A stretch of 64,000 nucleotides of DNA from Aquimarina longa SW024 (GCF_001401755.1 NZ_KQ474104.1:179885-243884), one strand, 5' to 3'. Positions 1 to 10,668 are shown, counted from the stretch's first letter. Numbers and translations: made by a program. The notes: a model not told the origin generated them from the letters alone.

Positions 1-2231
1 TAATCGATCAATCACTAAACATCACACCTAAACCATTTAATATCACTAAAGGAAAAGGGTATTTTAAACTAAACGGAAACACTTCTTTTCTATATAATGA
101 TGAATCCTCTAAACTTATTGCAGATTTTTTTATTGAAAAAATAAAGACTTCAACAGGTCATGCCTTTTCTGTAACCAAGGGTAATGATATTAAAAATAGC
201 ATCCAACTAATTAAGGAAACGACTCTAAATTTTAGTGAAGAAGAATACCGTTTATCTATCTCAGAAGACAATATAAAAATAAAAGCAAGTACTGATAAAG
301 GGTTATTTTATGGAATGCAGACTTTTATGCAACTCTTACCCTTCTATACTACTAATAGCCAGATTTCTTTCCCTATCAAAATTAAGGCTTTGGATATAGA
401 AGATAAACCACGTTTTAGCTGGAGAGGAATGCATCTCGATGTTTCCAGACATTTTTTCTCTGCTGATTTTATAAAAAAACATCTTGATATTTTATCCCTT
501 TTTAAAATAAATAAATTTCACTGGCACTTAACTGATGATCAGGGTTGGCGTGTAGAAATAAAAAAATACCCTAAACTTACAACAATAGGATCTAAAAGGA
601 AAAATGCTGATGGATCTTATCATCAAGGATTTTATACTCAAGAAGAAATAAAAGAAGTGGTACAATATGCAAAAGAACGATTTATAGATATTGTTCCAGA
701 ATTTGATACTCCAGGTCATGCCATAGCTATTTTAGCAGGATATCCAGAACTTTCTTGTGACCAAAAAGAATATAAAGTAAGAAATTTATGGGGGGTTGAA
801 TCTAGTATCCTTTGTCCAGGGAAAGAAGAAACATACACATTTATAGAAGATGTAATTACAGAACTAGCTACTCTTTTCCCTTATGAATACTATCATATGG
901 GAGGAGATGAAGTTCCTAAAGACCAATGGGAAAATTCTATTGAATGTCAAAAACTAAAAAAACGAGAAGGTTTAAAAGACGAAAAAGAAGTTCAAAGTTA
1001 TTTTATGGCTAGGGTTGAAAAAATATTATCCAAGCATCATAAAAAAATGATTGGTTGGGATGAGATCCTAGAAGGCGGGATTACTGCTACAACAAATATC
1101 ATGTCATGGCAAGGTGAAGAAGGAGGTATCAAAGCTGCTAATGAAGGGCATGATGTTATTATGACCCCTTCTGAATATTGTTATTTCAACTTTTATCAAG
1201 GTGATTTTAAAACAGAACCTTTGGCGTTTGGAGGATATATTCCTCTGGAAAAAGTATATAACTACGATCCAATACCTAAAGAAATTGAAGAAGATAAAAA
1301 GAAACATATCTTAGGTGCGCAAGGAAATGTATGGTCAGAATATACGTATAAGGACGAGACCATAGAATATTTGCTTTATCCTCGTATAATAGCATTAGCA
1401 GAGGTTACATGGACACAAAAAGAAAATAAAAAATTTGATGACTTTTTAAATAGATTAAATCCTATCTATACTATTCTGGACTATTACAAGACTAATCATC
1501 ATATCCCTCTACCAGAAGGTCCTACGTCTAATACTATTGTATTTACGGACAGTATCAGTATACCGTTTACAACAACTCACCCTGTTAAAATGGTATATAC
1601 TATAAATGGAACAAATCCGACCCAAAATAGTACCGTATATAAAGAACCTCTAAAATTTACTAAGACTACAGACTTACGTATAGCTTCTGTTCTTGATAAT
1701 GGTAAAATGAGTAGTATTAGAAAACTTAATGTAACTAAAGAAAAAATTATTTCTGCTTCAAGTAAAACTACTGAATTATCCAAAGGATTAACGATGAAAG
1801 AAGTAAAAGGATATTTTAATACTGTTAATGATGTTCCTGATCACACTAATGCCTCTTCATCAATCATTAAAAAGATTGAGGAAAGTAACACTACTTATCA
1901 TTGGGGGCACGAAGTAAAAGAAGAAAATTTTAGAGCAGTATTTTTAGATGGATATATTGATATTCCAGAAGATGGAGTATATTATTTTTCTAGTACTCAA
2001 GATCAAGTTTGGATAGCAGATCAATTAGTTCTTGATTATAAAACTCCTTTAAAGAAGCATCCAATAGAAAGTTCTATTGCATTACAAAAAGGAAAACATA
2101 AATTAAAAATAGTATACTTAAACAATATAGCTAAAGGATGGGCTACTGATTGGAATACGATAGAACTTAAATACCGAAAAGCTTCTGAAGTAGATTACAA
2201 AGCAGTAAATGAAGATATGATATATCATTAA
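1..2231 (+). CDS. beta-N-acetylhexosaminidase (GH20), 5' end outside window
   Basis: The reading frame is open from the first full codon at position 3, so the gene starts before the window; the first ATG inside (315) is internal. The visible 742 residues begin in the GH20 N-terminal (GH20b) domain, then carry the catalytic barrel with HMGGDE near visible residue 298, whose Asp-Glu pair is the GH20 substrate-assisted catalytic pair. A chitobiase-type C-terminal beta domain follows (TINGTNPT), then a PA14-like domain at about 600-725. GH20 enzymes remove terminal GlcNAc or GalNAc from chitin oligomers and glycans; PA14 is probably carbohydrate binding. The protein is probably exported, but the signal peptide lies outside the window. 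The last residues are not a recognisable type IX sorting domain. A hairpin terminator follows. Confidence 0.93.
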   Translation, partial: IDQSLNITPKPFNITKGKGYFKLNGNTSFLYNDESSKLIADFFIEKIKTSTGHAFSVTKGNDIKNSIQLIKETTLNFSEEEYRLSISEDNIKIKASTDKGLFYGMQTFMQLLPFYTTNSQISFPIKIKALDIEDKPRFSWRGMHLDVSRHFFSADFIKKHLDILSLFKINKFHWHLTDDQGWRVEIKKYPKLTTIGSKRKNADGSYHQGFYTQEEIKEVVQYAKERFIDIVPEFDTPGHAIAILAGYPELSCDQKEYKVRNLWGVESSILCPGKEETYTFIEDVITELATLFPYEYYHMGGDEVPKDQWENSIECQKLKKREGLKDEKEVQSYFMARVEKILSKHHKKMIGWDEILEGGITATTNIMSWQGEEGGIKAANEGHDVIMTPSEYCYFNFYQGDFKTEPLAFGGYIPLEKVYNYDPIPKEIEEDKKKHILGAQGNVWSEYTYKDETIEYLLYPRIIALAEVTWTQKENKKFDDFLNRLNPIYTILDYYKTNHHIPLPEGPTSNTIVFTDSISIPFTTTHPVKMVYTINGTNPTQNSTVYKEPLKFTKTTDLRIASVLDNGKMSSIRKLNVTKEKIISASSKTTELSKGLTMKEVKGYFNTVNDVPDHTNASSSIIKKIEESNTTYHWGHEVKEENFRAVFLDGYIDIPEDGVYYFSSTQDQVWIADQLVLDYKTPLKKHPIESSIALQKGKHKLKIVYLNNIAKGWATDWNTIELKYRKASEVDYKAVNEDMIYH

Positions 2232-2274
2232 AACAAAATATTTACGAATGCTATCGCATTAAGTGTATATAAAA

Positions 2275-2316
2275 AAAGTATCGAGAATCTATATAAATTC
2301 TCGATACTTTTATTTT
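2275..2316 (+). terminator. Rho-independent terminator after GH20 gene
   Basis: A perfect 14-bp stem (2275-2288 with 2297-2310) has an 8-nt loop, and a T-rich tract follows. It lies 44 bases after the GH20 stop. An A-run on its left may let it also serve the opposite direction. Confidence 0.8.
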
Positions 2317-2382
2317 ATATTATACCTAAAACACTAAGTAATAGTTATATCAGAAATTCTAAAATAACTATTTAGTATATTA

Positions 2383-3843
2383 TTATTTTTTAGGAATATT
2401 TTCTAAAATTTCTCTTACAAATTTCCAGTATTTCTGTACAGAAGAGATACTAGCTCTTTCATCTGGTGAATGTGCTCCTAAAATTGTTGGACCAAAAGAT
2501 ATCATATCCATATCTGGATAATTTTGTCCTAAAATACCACATTCTAATCCTGCATGACATGCAGCTACATGGGCTTTTTCTCCATTTAATTTTTGATATA
2601 ATTCGTCTAATACTGTCAATATAGACGAATTCATATTAGGAGCCCATCCAGGATAATCACCACCAACGGTCACCTCACAACCTACTAACTCAAAAGTAGC
2701 TCTTAATTTATTTACTAAATCCTGCTTAGAAGACTCTACGCTACTCCTTGTTAAACATTCGATAACAATACTTCCGTCCTTGATAGTTATTTTAGCAATA
2801 TTATTCGACGTTTCTACTAAATCAGGAATCGATGCACTCATGTTATACACTCCATTATGTGCAGCGTATAATGCTTTTAAAAATCCTTCCTGAACTCCTA
2901 GTTCCATCACTTTTACTGGCAGATCTGTTGTACTAATCTCTATAGTAAGGTTTGGATCTACTACAGATAACTCTGCCTGTATTATTTTAATCAACTCACC
3001 TATTTCAAATTCAAAAGCTTCTGCTTGTACCATGTCTACTACTATCTTAGCAAAACTCTCTCTAGGGATTGCATTACGTAAACTCCCTCCTCTAACTTCA
3101 TTGATTTGTAATCCAAAATTCTCAAATCCATCAAATAATAGACGATTCATAATTTTATTGGCATTACCTAAACCTTTATGGATGTCCATTCCAGAATGCC
3201 CCCCGTTAAGTCCACGTATAGAAATGGTATATGCAAGCTTACCATCAGTGACAAGCTCTTCTTTATAATTTCGTTTTGCAGTAACATCAATACCACCAGC
3301 ACATCCTACTCCTATTTCATCATCTTCTTCGGTATCAAGGTTTAGTAATATATCACCTTGTAACCACCCTCCTTCTAATCCCATTGCTCCAGTCATCCCT
3401 GTTTCTTCATCAATAGTAAACAATGCTTCGATTGCAGGATGTATAATATCTGTTGATTCTAAGATTGCCATAATTGTAGCTACTCCTAATCCATTATCTG
3501 CTCCTAAGGTTGTACCATTAGCTCTTACCCAGTCTCCATCTACATACATTTCTATACCTTGTGTATCAAAATCAAAATCAGTATCTGCATTCTTTTGATG
3601 TACCATATCCAAGTGAGATTGCATCACTACTATCTTTCGATCCTCCATCCCAGATGTTGCTGGTTTTCTGATCAAGACATTACCAACTTTATCAATCTCA
3701 ACTGCCAATCCTAAAGATTCCCCAAAATCTTTCATAAATGCTATCACACGTTCCTCTTTTTTTGAAGGTCGTGGTACAGCATTAAGGTCTGCAAATTTAT
3801 TCCAAAGGTTTTTAGGTTCTAAAACTCTTATTTCTGAATTCAT
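2383..3843 (-). CDS. pepD: aminoacyl-histidine dipeptidase (Xaa-His dipeptidase, M20)
   Basis: The protein has 486 residues, the usual length for PepD (carnosinase-like, family M20C). It hydrolyses dipeptides, classically Xaa-His, in the cytoplasm. Metal-site motifs are in order: SHLDM (His77, Asp79), the bridging Asp in GADNGLG (116), the catalytic Glu pair in DEETGM (146-147) and a C-terminal HAGLECG segment. There is no signal peptide. ATG at 3843 gives the standard N-terminus. It faces the GH20 gene convergently and has its own short upstream region next to the divergent DUF3810 gene. Confidence 0.95.
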   Translation of the reverse strand: MNSEIRVLEPKNLWNKFADLNAVPRPSKKEERVIAFMKDFGESLGLAVEIDKVGNVLIRKPATSGMEDRKIVVMQSHLDMVHQKNADTDFDFDTQGIEMYVDGDWVRANGTTLGADNGLGVATIMAILESTDIIHPAIEALFTIDEETGMTGAMGLEGGWLQGDILLNLDTEEDDEIGVGCAGGIDVTAKRNYKEELVTDGKLAYTISIRGLNGGHSGMDIHKGLGNANKIMNRLLFDGFENFGLQINEVRGGSLRNAIPRESFAKIVVDMVQAEAFEFEIGELIKIIQAELSVVDPNLTIEISTTDLPVKVMELGVQEGFLKALYAAHNGVYNMSASIPDLVETSNNIAKITIKDGSIVIECLTRSSVESSKQDLVNKLRATFELVGCEVTVGGDYPGWAPNMNSSILTVLDELYQKLNGEKAHVAACHAGLECGILGQNYPDMDMISFGPTILGAHSPDERASISSVQKYWKFVREILENIPKK

Positions 3844-3992
3844 AGGTGTATTGTGTTTAGATATGCGAAATTCTATATTTTAAATCAAGTATCAAAGTTT
3901 CTAGGTGTCAAAGTTTCAAGAGCTAAGAAAAAGAATACTAAAAAACTCTTAATTTATAATTCTTAATTAAGAAATGTAAATATATTTACTCA

Positions 3993-5060
3993 ATGCAATC
4001 TAAGACAAAACTATATCTTACAATATTATTACCAATACAAATCATATTGATTAAAATTATATCATTTTTCCCTGATTTCATTGAGCAATTTTATAGTAAT
4101 AGTTTATTTATTTATATTTCCCGAATTTTACGATACATATTTGGGTGGTTACCATTTTCTTTTGGAGATATTTTATATTGTATTTTGATCATTTTTCTCA
4201 TTCGTTTTTTATTTAAAAAAGTCCTTATTAAAAAAATTATTTGGAAAGAGGTTTTCTTAGATATCGGAGCTACTTTATCTATCATTTATGCCCTCTTTCA
4301 TATCCTATGGGGGATAAATTATTATAGATTACCTCTACATGAAATATTAAAAATAGATGACGAATACACAGAAAGTGAGTTGATCAGAGTTTCAGAAAAA
4401 TTAATAACTAAAGCTAATACATTACATATAAAGCTTCAACCAAATGATTCTTTACCTATACGAATCCCATATTCTAAAAAAGAAATATTTCAGAAAACAG
4501 TACCTGCATATCAACAATTACAAAATATATTACCTACCCTACGCTACCACCCAAAAAGTATTAAAAAATCACTTTTAAGCCTACCGCTAACCTACATGGG
4601 TTTTAGTGGGTATTTAAATCCTATTACTAATGAAGCTCAGGTAAATAGCTTAATTCTTAATCATAAAACTCCAACAACAAGTGTCCATGAAGAAGCACAT
4701 CAACTAGGTTTTGCTAAAGAAAATGAAGCTAATTTTATAGCCGTATTAGTTACGACAAATTACGATGATCTTTATTTTAAGTATAGTGGGATTACATTTG
4801 CCTTAAAATTTTGCCTTAACGATCTTTATCTTCGAGATGAACAAAAAGCAATATGCCTTATGGAAAAATTAAGACCTGGTATACAAGAAAATTATCGTGA
4901 AGTAAATGAATTCTGGGAATTCTATGAAAATCCTATCGAACCAATTTTTAAAAGTACTTATGATACCTATCTAAAAGCTAACGACCAACCCGACGGTATA
5001 CATACATATAGTTATGTTGTCGCATTAGTCGTTAACTATTATAAGGCTAAAAAATTATAA
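3993..5060 (+). CDS. DUF3810 family membrane protein with HEXXH-like motif
   Basis: The 355-residue protein has three predicted N-terminal membrane segments (about residues 8-28, 40-66 and 80-105) and a large extracellular domain. That domain contains HEEAHQLGF followed by ENEANF. This resembles a zinc-metallopeptidase HEXXH site with a downstream Glu, and such a site is characteristic of DUF3810. The family is common in Bacteroidota and its substrate is unknown; peptidase activity is an inference from the motif. The stop overlaps the last six bases of the convergent gene at 5055-5747. Confidence 0.85.
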   Translation: MQSKTKLYLTILLPIQIILIKIISFFPDFIEQFYSNSLFIYISRILRYIFGWLPFSFGDILYCILIIFLIRFLFKKVLIKKIIWKEVFLDIGATLSIIYALFHILWGINYYRLPLHEILKIDDEYTESELIRVSEKLITKANTLHIKLQPNDSLPIRIPYSKKEIFQKTVPAYQQLQNILPTLRYHPKSIKKSLLSLPLTYMGFSGYLNPITNEAQVNSLILNHKTPTTSVHEEAHQLGFAKENEANFIAVLVTTNYDDLYFKYSGITFALKFCLNDLYLRDEQKAICLMEKLRPGIQENYREVNEFWEFYENPIEPIFKSTYDTYLKANDQPDGIHTYSYVVALVVNYYKAKKL

Positions 5061-5747
5061 TAAAGTATTATAATAATTAATAATCTTTACAATATGTTTC
5101 TCTTTCTTATAACTTAGTTTATTAGAAGATGTAAATTTTTCTATTTCATTTTTTTTACCTAAAACATGAAGTATTTCTTTCTTTTTAAGTTTTACGTTCA
5201 TCATTTCTCCTTTTTCACTATCAAATATAAAATACTTATTATCTTCAATATATTTAGAAGGAATACTATTTCCATATCCTCCTCTTCCCGGTCTTCCTTG
5301 TTTTATTTTTTTCGCTATTTTAAGTAATAAAGAAAATCTTCCTTTATTTTTGTTTTTTACAACAAAAAACTGTTTCAATCCTTCATGATCAAATATTGTA
5401 TAAGTATATCCATCATCAAGAACAACTTTAACACCATCTCTTTTGATCATGTTATAAACCTTACCTCCCTCAACTGTCATTTCCATCTCACCATTAAAAG
5501 CATTATATCTAACAAAACTTCTAGTAGACTTTCTTTTGCCAATATAAATCGTAGCTAATTTATTACTCTCTTCATTGTACACATGACCTTTAATACGAGA
5601 TTTTGTTGCTTTCTTGATTACTATTTGTGAATTATAAGGACTTAAGTTTGATGAAAAGTCTCCTCCTGAATCAGAGGTATTTATTATAGTAGATTGACCA
5701 TAAACTAGGACATTGCTTAATAACAGGGTAATTAATAGTATTCTCAT
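5055..5747 (-). CDS. exported hypothetical protein
   Basis: The protein has 230 residues and starts with a clear signal peptide (MRILLITLLLSNVLVYGQ). The mature part is basic and rich in beta-prone segments, with NGEMEMTVEGGKVYNMI followed by a Lys-rich C-terminal half. I do not recognise a named family. The sequence around residues 45-125 resembles the conserved module of short flavobacterial exported proteins that report a structural or mobility gene, but that is only an impression. It is transcribed alone and ends convergently with the DUF3810 gene. Confidence 0.7.
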   Translation of the reverse strand: MRILLITLLLSNVLVYGQSTIINTSDSGGDFSSNLSPYNSQIVIKKATKSRIKGHVYNEESNKLATIYIGKRKSTRSFVRYNAFNGEMEMTVEGGKVYNMIKRDGVKVVLDDGYTYTIFDHEGLKQFFVVKNKNKGRFSLLLKIAKKIKQGRPGRGGYGNSIPSKYIEDNKYFIFDSEKGEMMNVKLKKKEILHVLGKKNEIEKFTSSNKLSYKKEKHIVKIINYYNTLL

Positions 5748-5894
5748 TCTAAATATAAAGTTTTATTCTTTTGGAGGTAATTACAAACAAAAAAAGGAAA
5801 ACACAACAATATTTTTTGTTAAAAAATAATTAATTAACACTATTTTCTTTAGGTAACTACTATATTTAGTTTTCAATTTATTACACTTCTTTTC

Positions 5895-8885
5895 ATGAAA
5901 AAAAAACTACTATTGCTCGTAGCAATATTTTGTTTTATATTAAACTTATATTCTCAGGATTATTTCCCAAAAAATGATGGGGTTAATATAATAAACTCTA
6001 ACTATATTGTATTTAAAAACGGAACTATCCACACCACACCTAATTCTGAAATCAAAAATGGAACATTAATCATCCAAAAAGGTAAAATTGTTCAGGTGGG
6101 TAGTGCTATTTCTATTCCCAACAATAGTATAATTATTGATCTTAAAGGAAAACATATCTATGCCTCTTTTATAGATCCCTTTACTAACTTTGGTATCAAA
6201 AAACTTAGTACTAAAGGAGGGAATCCTTTTGCAGGAAACCCTCAGTATAAAGCCTCTAGAGAAGGTTATTATTGGAATGATCATATTCGTCCTGAAACAA
6301 ATGCTCTTACACATTTTAAATATGATGCAAAAAAAGCTACAGAATATGTAAAAGAAGGATTTGGAGTTCTTAATACTCATATGCCAGATGGTATTATAAG
6401 AGGAACAGGATTATTAGTAGCTCTAAACAACAATGGTACAGAAGGAGATCGATTATTAAGTGACCGCTCTGCGCAATTTTTATCTTTTTATAAAAGTAAC
6501 AAAAGTAAGCAGTTATATCCAACCTCATTAATGGGAGCTATGGCATTACTAAGACAGACGTATCATGATGCAAGATGGTATGCGGATGGTAATGCAAATA
6601 GCAAAGATTTATCATTAGAAGCACTGAACAGAAATAAAGCTCTTCCTCAAATTTTTGAAGCAGGAAGCCGAATTAATGGATTTAGAGCAGATAAAGTTGG
6701 AGATCAATTTAACACACAATATATTATAATTGGCGGTGGAGATGAATATGCAAGAATTGATGAAGTAAAAGCTACCAATGCCAAGTATATCATTCCATTA
6801 GATTTCCCTGATGCCTATGATGTATCTGACCCTTTTGCTGCTAATATTGTAAGTCTTGGAGATATGCGCCACTGGAATCAAGCTCCAACAAATCCTTCGG
6901 TTTTATCAAAAAATGGTATTACCTTTTCTCTAACTACACATAAATTAAAAAAGGTCGCAGATTTAAAAACCAGAATTATTAAAGCTATAGAACATGGTTT
7001 AGATAAAAAGACAGCTATTGCCGCGCTGACAACTATACCTGCTCAAATTCTGGGAAAAAGTGATCTTTTAGGAAGTATCAAAAAAGGAAGTTATGCCAAT
7101 TTTTTAATTACCAAAGATGAGTTATTTACTAAAGACAATATCATTTATGAAAACTGGGTACAAGGTCATAAAAATGTAGTAAATGATATGAATATTACTG
7201 ATATTAATGGAACATATGAATTAACCGTTGCCAGAACCACATATGAGCTGTCAATTTCAGGAAAACCGTCAAAACCAAAAGCCGAAATAAAATTAGGGAA
7301 AACCAAATTGAACTCTAAAATAAGTTATAAGAATGATTGGGTAACCATTACATTTACAGGTGCCGACACTACCAAAACCCAATACACAAGAATTGTATCT
7401 AAAATTGGGGACACCTCAAATTCCTGGAATGGCAAAGCAATTCTTCCAAACGGAACACAAGCTTCTTTTTCTGTAAAGAAAAAACCTAAAGAAACTTCGA
7501 CTAAAAAAGAAGAAAAAAAATCTACTGATAATAAGAAAAAACCTCAAATCTTACCTATCACATACCCAAATATTGCATATGGTAATGCTGTTTTACCCAA
7601 ATCAGAAACTATGCTATTAAAAAATGCAACGGTATGGACTAATGAAGCAAATGGTATTTTAACAGAAACGGATGTACTCATTAAAAATGGTAAAATTTCT
7701 GCAATTGGTAAAAACCTTAATTCTGGAGGTGCTAAAGTAATTGATGCTTCAGGGAAACATATTACTGCAGGTATTATTGATGAACATTCTCATATTGCAG
7801 CAGCTGCCATTAATGAAGCAGGACATAATTCTACAGCAGAAGTAACAATCGAAGATGTTATTTCTCCCGACGATATCAATATCTATAGAAATCTTGCCGG
7901 AGGAGTAACATCAATTCAAGTACTTCATGGTTCTGCTAATCCTATTGGGGGACGTTCTGCAATCCTAAAACTAAAATGGGGGGAGCGTGCTAATAACCTT
8001 ATTTTTCCGAACACTCCTAAATTTATAAAATTTGCATTAGGAGAGAACGTAAAACAAAGTAATTGGCAAAGCTTTAGTCGTTTTCCACAATCAAGAATGG
8101 GAGTCGAGCAATTATATATAGATTACTTCTCACGAGCAAAAGAATATGAAAAACTTAAAAATAGCGGTAAACCATATCGTAAAGATACCGAAATGGAAAC
8201 ATTGGTAGAGATCCTAAATGGTAAACGATATATTAGTTGTCACTCTTATGTACAAAGTGAGATTAATATGCTTATGAAAGTGGCAGAAAAATTTAACTTT
8301 AGAATCAATACTTTTACCCATATCCTAGAAGGATATAAAGTAGCCGATAAGATGGCAGCACATGGTGTTGGCGGGTCTACTTTCTCTGATTGGTGGGCTT
8401 ATAAATATGAGGTTAATGATGCTATACCATACAATGCTGCGATTATGCATAGTCAAGGAGTTTTAACGGCAATCAATAGTGATGATTCAGAAATGTCTCG
8501 TCGTCTTAATCAAGAAGCTGCAAAGTCTGTAAAATACGGAGGAGTTAGTGAAGAAGATGCTTTAAAATTTGTAACCTTAAATCCTGCCAAATTACTTCAT
8601 ATAGATCATCGTGTAGGAAGTATTAAAGTGGGTAAAGATGCAGATTTAGTTTTATGGACAGATCATCCTTTATCTATATATGCTAAAGCAGAAAAAACCA
8701 TAATTGAAGGAGCTATTTATTTTGATCTTGAAAAAGATAAAGCAATGCGAAAATCTATTGCAGTAGAAAAAAATAAGCTTTCTACAATGATGCTAAAAGC
8801 AAAAAATAATGGTCTTAAGACACAACCCGTTAAGAAAAAAGAGAAACAGCATTTTGAATGTGAAACGTTAGAAACCATTCATTAA
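5895..8885 (+). CDS. secreted tandem amidohydrolase-like protein
   Basis: The 996-residue protein has a signal peptide ending near residue 20 (LYSQ). It contains two amidohydrolase-type units joined by a Lys/Glu-rich linker at about 530-555. The C-terminal unit has the usual start strand with His631-Ser-His633 (DEHSH), a later FTHILEGY His, NSDDSE as the probable metal-binding Asp, and the composite-sheet end KVGKDADLVLW. The N-terminal unit keeps the fold ends (KKGSYANFL) but has FIDPFTN where the HxH motif belongs, so it is probably not catalytic. The family includes imidazolonepropionase- and dipeptidase-like enzymes; the substrate is unknown. It is followed after 49 bases by a related gene, and the two probably form an operon and a periplasmic or surface complex. 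Confidence 0.88.
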   Translation: MKKKLLLLVAIFCFILNLYSQDYFPKNDGVNIINSNYIVFKNGTIHTTPNSEIKNGTLIIQKGKIVQVGSAISIPNNSIIIDLKGKHIYASFIDPFTNFGIKKLSTKGGNPFAGNPQYKASREGYYWNDHIRPETNALTHFKYDAKKATEYVKEGFGVLNTHMPDGIIRGTGLLVALNNNGTEGDRLLSDRSAQFLSFYKSNKSKQLYPTSLMGAMALLRQTYHDARWYADGNANSKDLSLEALNRNKALPQIFEAGSRINGFRADKVGDQFNTQYIIIGGGDEYARIDEVKATNAKYIIPLDFPDAYDVSDPFAANIVSLGDMRHWNQAPTNPSVLSKNGITFSLTTHKLKKVADLKTRIIKAIEHGLDKKTAIAALTTIPAQILGKSDLLGSIKKGSYANFLITKDELFTKDNIIYENWVQGHKNVVNDMNITDINGTYELTVARTTYELSISGKPSKPKAEIKLGKTKLNSKISYKNDWVTITFTGADTTKTQYTRIVSKIGDTSNSWNGKAILPNGTQASFSVKKKPKETSTKKEEKKSTDNKKKPQILPITYPNIAYGNAVLPKSETMLLKNATVWTNEANGILTETDVLIKNGKISAIGKNLNSGGAKVIDASGKHITAGIIDEHSHIAAAAINEAGHNSTAEVTIEDVISPDDINIYRNLAGGVTSIQVLHGSANPIGGRSAILKLKWGERANNLIFPNTPKFIKFALGENVKQSNWQSFSRFPQSRMGVEQLYIDYFSRAKEYEKLKNSGKPYRKDTEMETLVEILNGKRYISCHSYVQSEINMLMKVAEKFNFRINTFTHILEGYKVADKMAAHGVGGSTFSDWWAYKYEVNDAIPYNAAIMHSQGVLTAINSDDSEMSRRLNQEAAKSVKYGGVSEEDALKFVTLNPAKLLHIDHRVGSIKVGKDADLVLWTDHPLSIYAKAEKTIIEGAIYFDLEKDKAMRKSIAVEKNKLSTMMLKAKNNGLKTQPVKKKEKQHFECETLETIH

Positions 8886-8934
8886 AAAAATATAGGTCAG
8901 ACTTCGAATATTGTAGTTTAAAATTAAAAAAAAC

Positions 8935-10227
8935 ATGAACAAAATTATATATATAGTAGCCTTCTATATCTTCTTCTTTGGAAATATAACAGCTCAACAA
9001 ACTCCTGCTAAGCCACAAAGTACCCCGATTACAATCACTGGCGCTACGGCACACATTGGTAATGGAAAAGTTATCGAAAATAGTATGATTATTTTTGAAA
9101 ACGGAAAAATAACCGCTATAGATGCTATTGGCAGTACTCCTACAAAAGGAAAAATAATCGATGCGGCAGGAAAACATGTATATCCGGGTTTTATCGCCCC
9201 AAATTCTACATTAGGATTAGTAGAAATAGGTGCTGTTCGCGCCACAGATGATGATAGTGAAATCGGAAATTACAATCCCCACATACGAAGTATTATTGCC
9301 TATAATGCCGAAAGTAAAATTGTAGAAAGTATGCGCCCAAATGGTATTTTAATTGCACAAGTCACTCCTCGTGGCGGGAGAATTTCGGGAACTTCATCAA
9401 TTGTACAATTAGATGCTTGGAACTGGGAAGATGCTGTTATAAAATTAGATGATGGAATTCATATAAACTGGCCTAGTACTTTTACCAGAGGTCGCTGGTG
9501 GATGGGAGAAGATCCAGGTTTTAAACCTAATAAAAACTACTCGAAACAGATTACAGAATTAGTAGATTTCATCCATCAATCTAAAGCGACTACGAACTCA
9601 AAAAACACTATGAACAACTTACCCTATCAGGCAATGCGTGGTATTTTTGATGGCTCCAAAACCTTATTTGTAAATGCTAATACTGAAAAACAAATTTTGG
9701 ACATACTCACATTTGCTAAAGAAAATAATATTAAAAAATTAGTATTAGTTGGAGCTTATGAGGCATATAAAGTTGCTGCACAGTTAAAACAGAATAATGT
9801 TTCGGTTCTAACTACAAGAACACATAGTACTCCTACATTAGAAGATGATGATTACGATTTACCTTATAAAAACGCAAAATTACTAATGGAAGCTGGAGTA
9901 CTTGTTGCATTGCAAAATAGTGGCTCAATGGAACGTGCTAATACTCGTAACCTACCTTTTCAGGCAGGAACTGTTGCGGCTCATGGATTAGACAAAGAAA
10001 AAGCACTACAACTTATTACTGGTAATAGTGCTAAAATTCTTGGTATTGATGATATTGTAGGAACTCTTGAAGTTGGTAAAGATGCAACTTTATTTATTAG
10101 TATTGGTGATGCTTTAGATATGCGTACCAATCAATTAGAAAAAGCATTTATCCAAGGACGTAATATTAGTTTAGAAAGTCATCAAACTAAATTATGGAAA
10201 CGGTATCAAAATAAATACACTAAATAA
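8935..10227 (+). CDS. secreted amidohydrolase-family protein, metal site degenerate
   Basis: The 430-residue protein has a signal peptide (to about residue 21, ITAQQ) and one amidohydrolase fold. The composite beta-sandwich is visible at both ends (ITGATAHIGNGKVIEN near the start, LEVGKDATLFISIGDA near the end). The strand-1 metal motif HxH is replaced by FIAPNST, and the usual late Asp is replaced in LQNSGSMERA. A standard binuclear or mononuclear metal centre is therefore unlikely. The degenerate half of the upstream 996-residue protein has the same pattern. The gene pair with a shared orientation suggests a functional partnership rather than an independent enzyme. Confidence 0.85.
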   Translation: MNKIIYIVAFYIFFFGNITAQQTPAKPQSTPITITGATAHIGNGKVIENSMIIFENGKITAIDAIGSTPTKGKIIDAAGKHVYPGFIAPNSTLGLVEIGAVRATDDDSEIGNYNPHIRSIIAYNAESKIVESMRPNGILIAQVTPRGGRISGTSSIVQLDAWNWEDAVIKLDDGIHINWPSTFTRGRWWMGEDPGFKPNKNYSKQITELVDFIHQSKATTNSKNTMNNLPYQAMRGIFDGSKTLFVNANTEKQILDILTFAKENNIKKLVLVGAYEAYKVAAQLKQNNVSVLTTRTHSTPTLEDDDYDLPYKNAKLLMEAGVLVALQNSGSMERANTRNLPFQAGTVAAHGLDKEKALQLITGNSAKILGIDDIVGTLEVGKDATLFISIGDALDMRTNQLEKAFIQGRNISLESHQTKLWKRYQNKYTK

Positions 10228-10350
10228 TGTAATAAAAATACAGAATGTAGATAATTAATTAAGTCTATGGAAGATGTTTCAAAAATCGATATATCAAAAA
10301 CTTTGACAGACTCAATTTGATAACTCTTAGTTTTTCAGAAACCCCTATTC

Positions 10351-10668
10351 TTAAACCCCCATTTTTTTCATGTGATAATTGCTTTTATATTTTAATGCTA
10401 CTGTAACTCGAACGGTTTCATAAATTTCATCTCCCCCTTTGGATCTCCATACTGCTTTTACCCCTTCTTTTATCAACCATTTAAATGAAGGCGTATAGGT
10501 TGGTCTAGGCACAAGGTGCATAGCTTGTGAGGCTTCTAAAGCCTCTGCATACATTTCTGCAGCTAAATCACGTAAATCATCAGTAACATCATAGGCTTTT
10601 ATGTTGTTCTTTGGATAAAAGAAATTAAAGATTTCGGCAACCATTTCGTCATTTTGAATCGAACTCAT
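10351..10668 (-). CDS. conserved hypothetical protein
   Basis: The 105-residue protein has no signal peptide or membrane segment. The N-terminal half is acidic and helical (TDDLRDLAAEMYAEALEAS); the C-terminal half is basic and ends KSNYHMKKMGV. Codon use matches its neighbours and the composition is that of a folded soluble protein. I do not recognise the family. It stands alone between the amidohydrolase pair and a long non-coding stretch. Confidence 0.65.
   Translation of the reverse strand: MSSIQNDEMVAEIFNFFYPKNNIKAYDVTDDLRDLAAEMYAEALEASQAMHLVPRPTYTPSFKWLIKEGVKAVWRSKGGDEIYETVRVTVALKYKSNYHMKKMGV

Noticed and set aside
8830..9245. Antisense open frames across the second amidohydrolase gene
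   Set aside because: They are shadows of the coding strand without start context.
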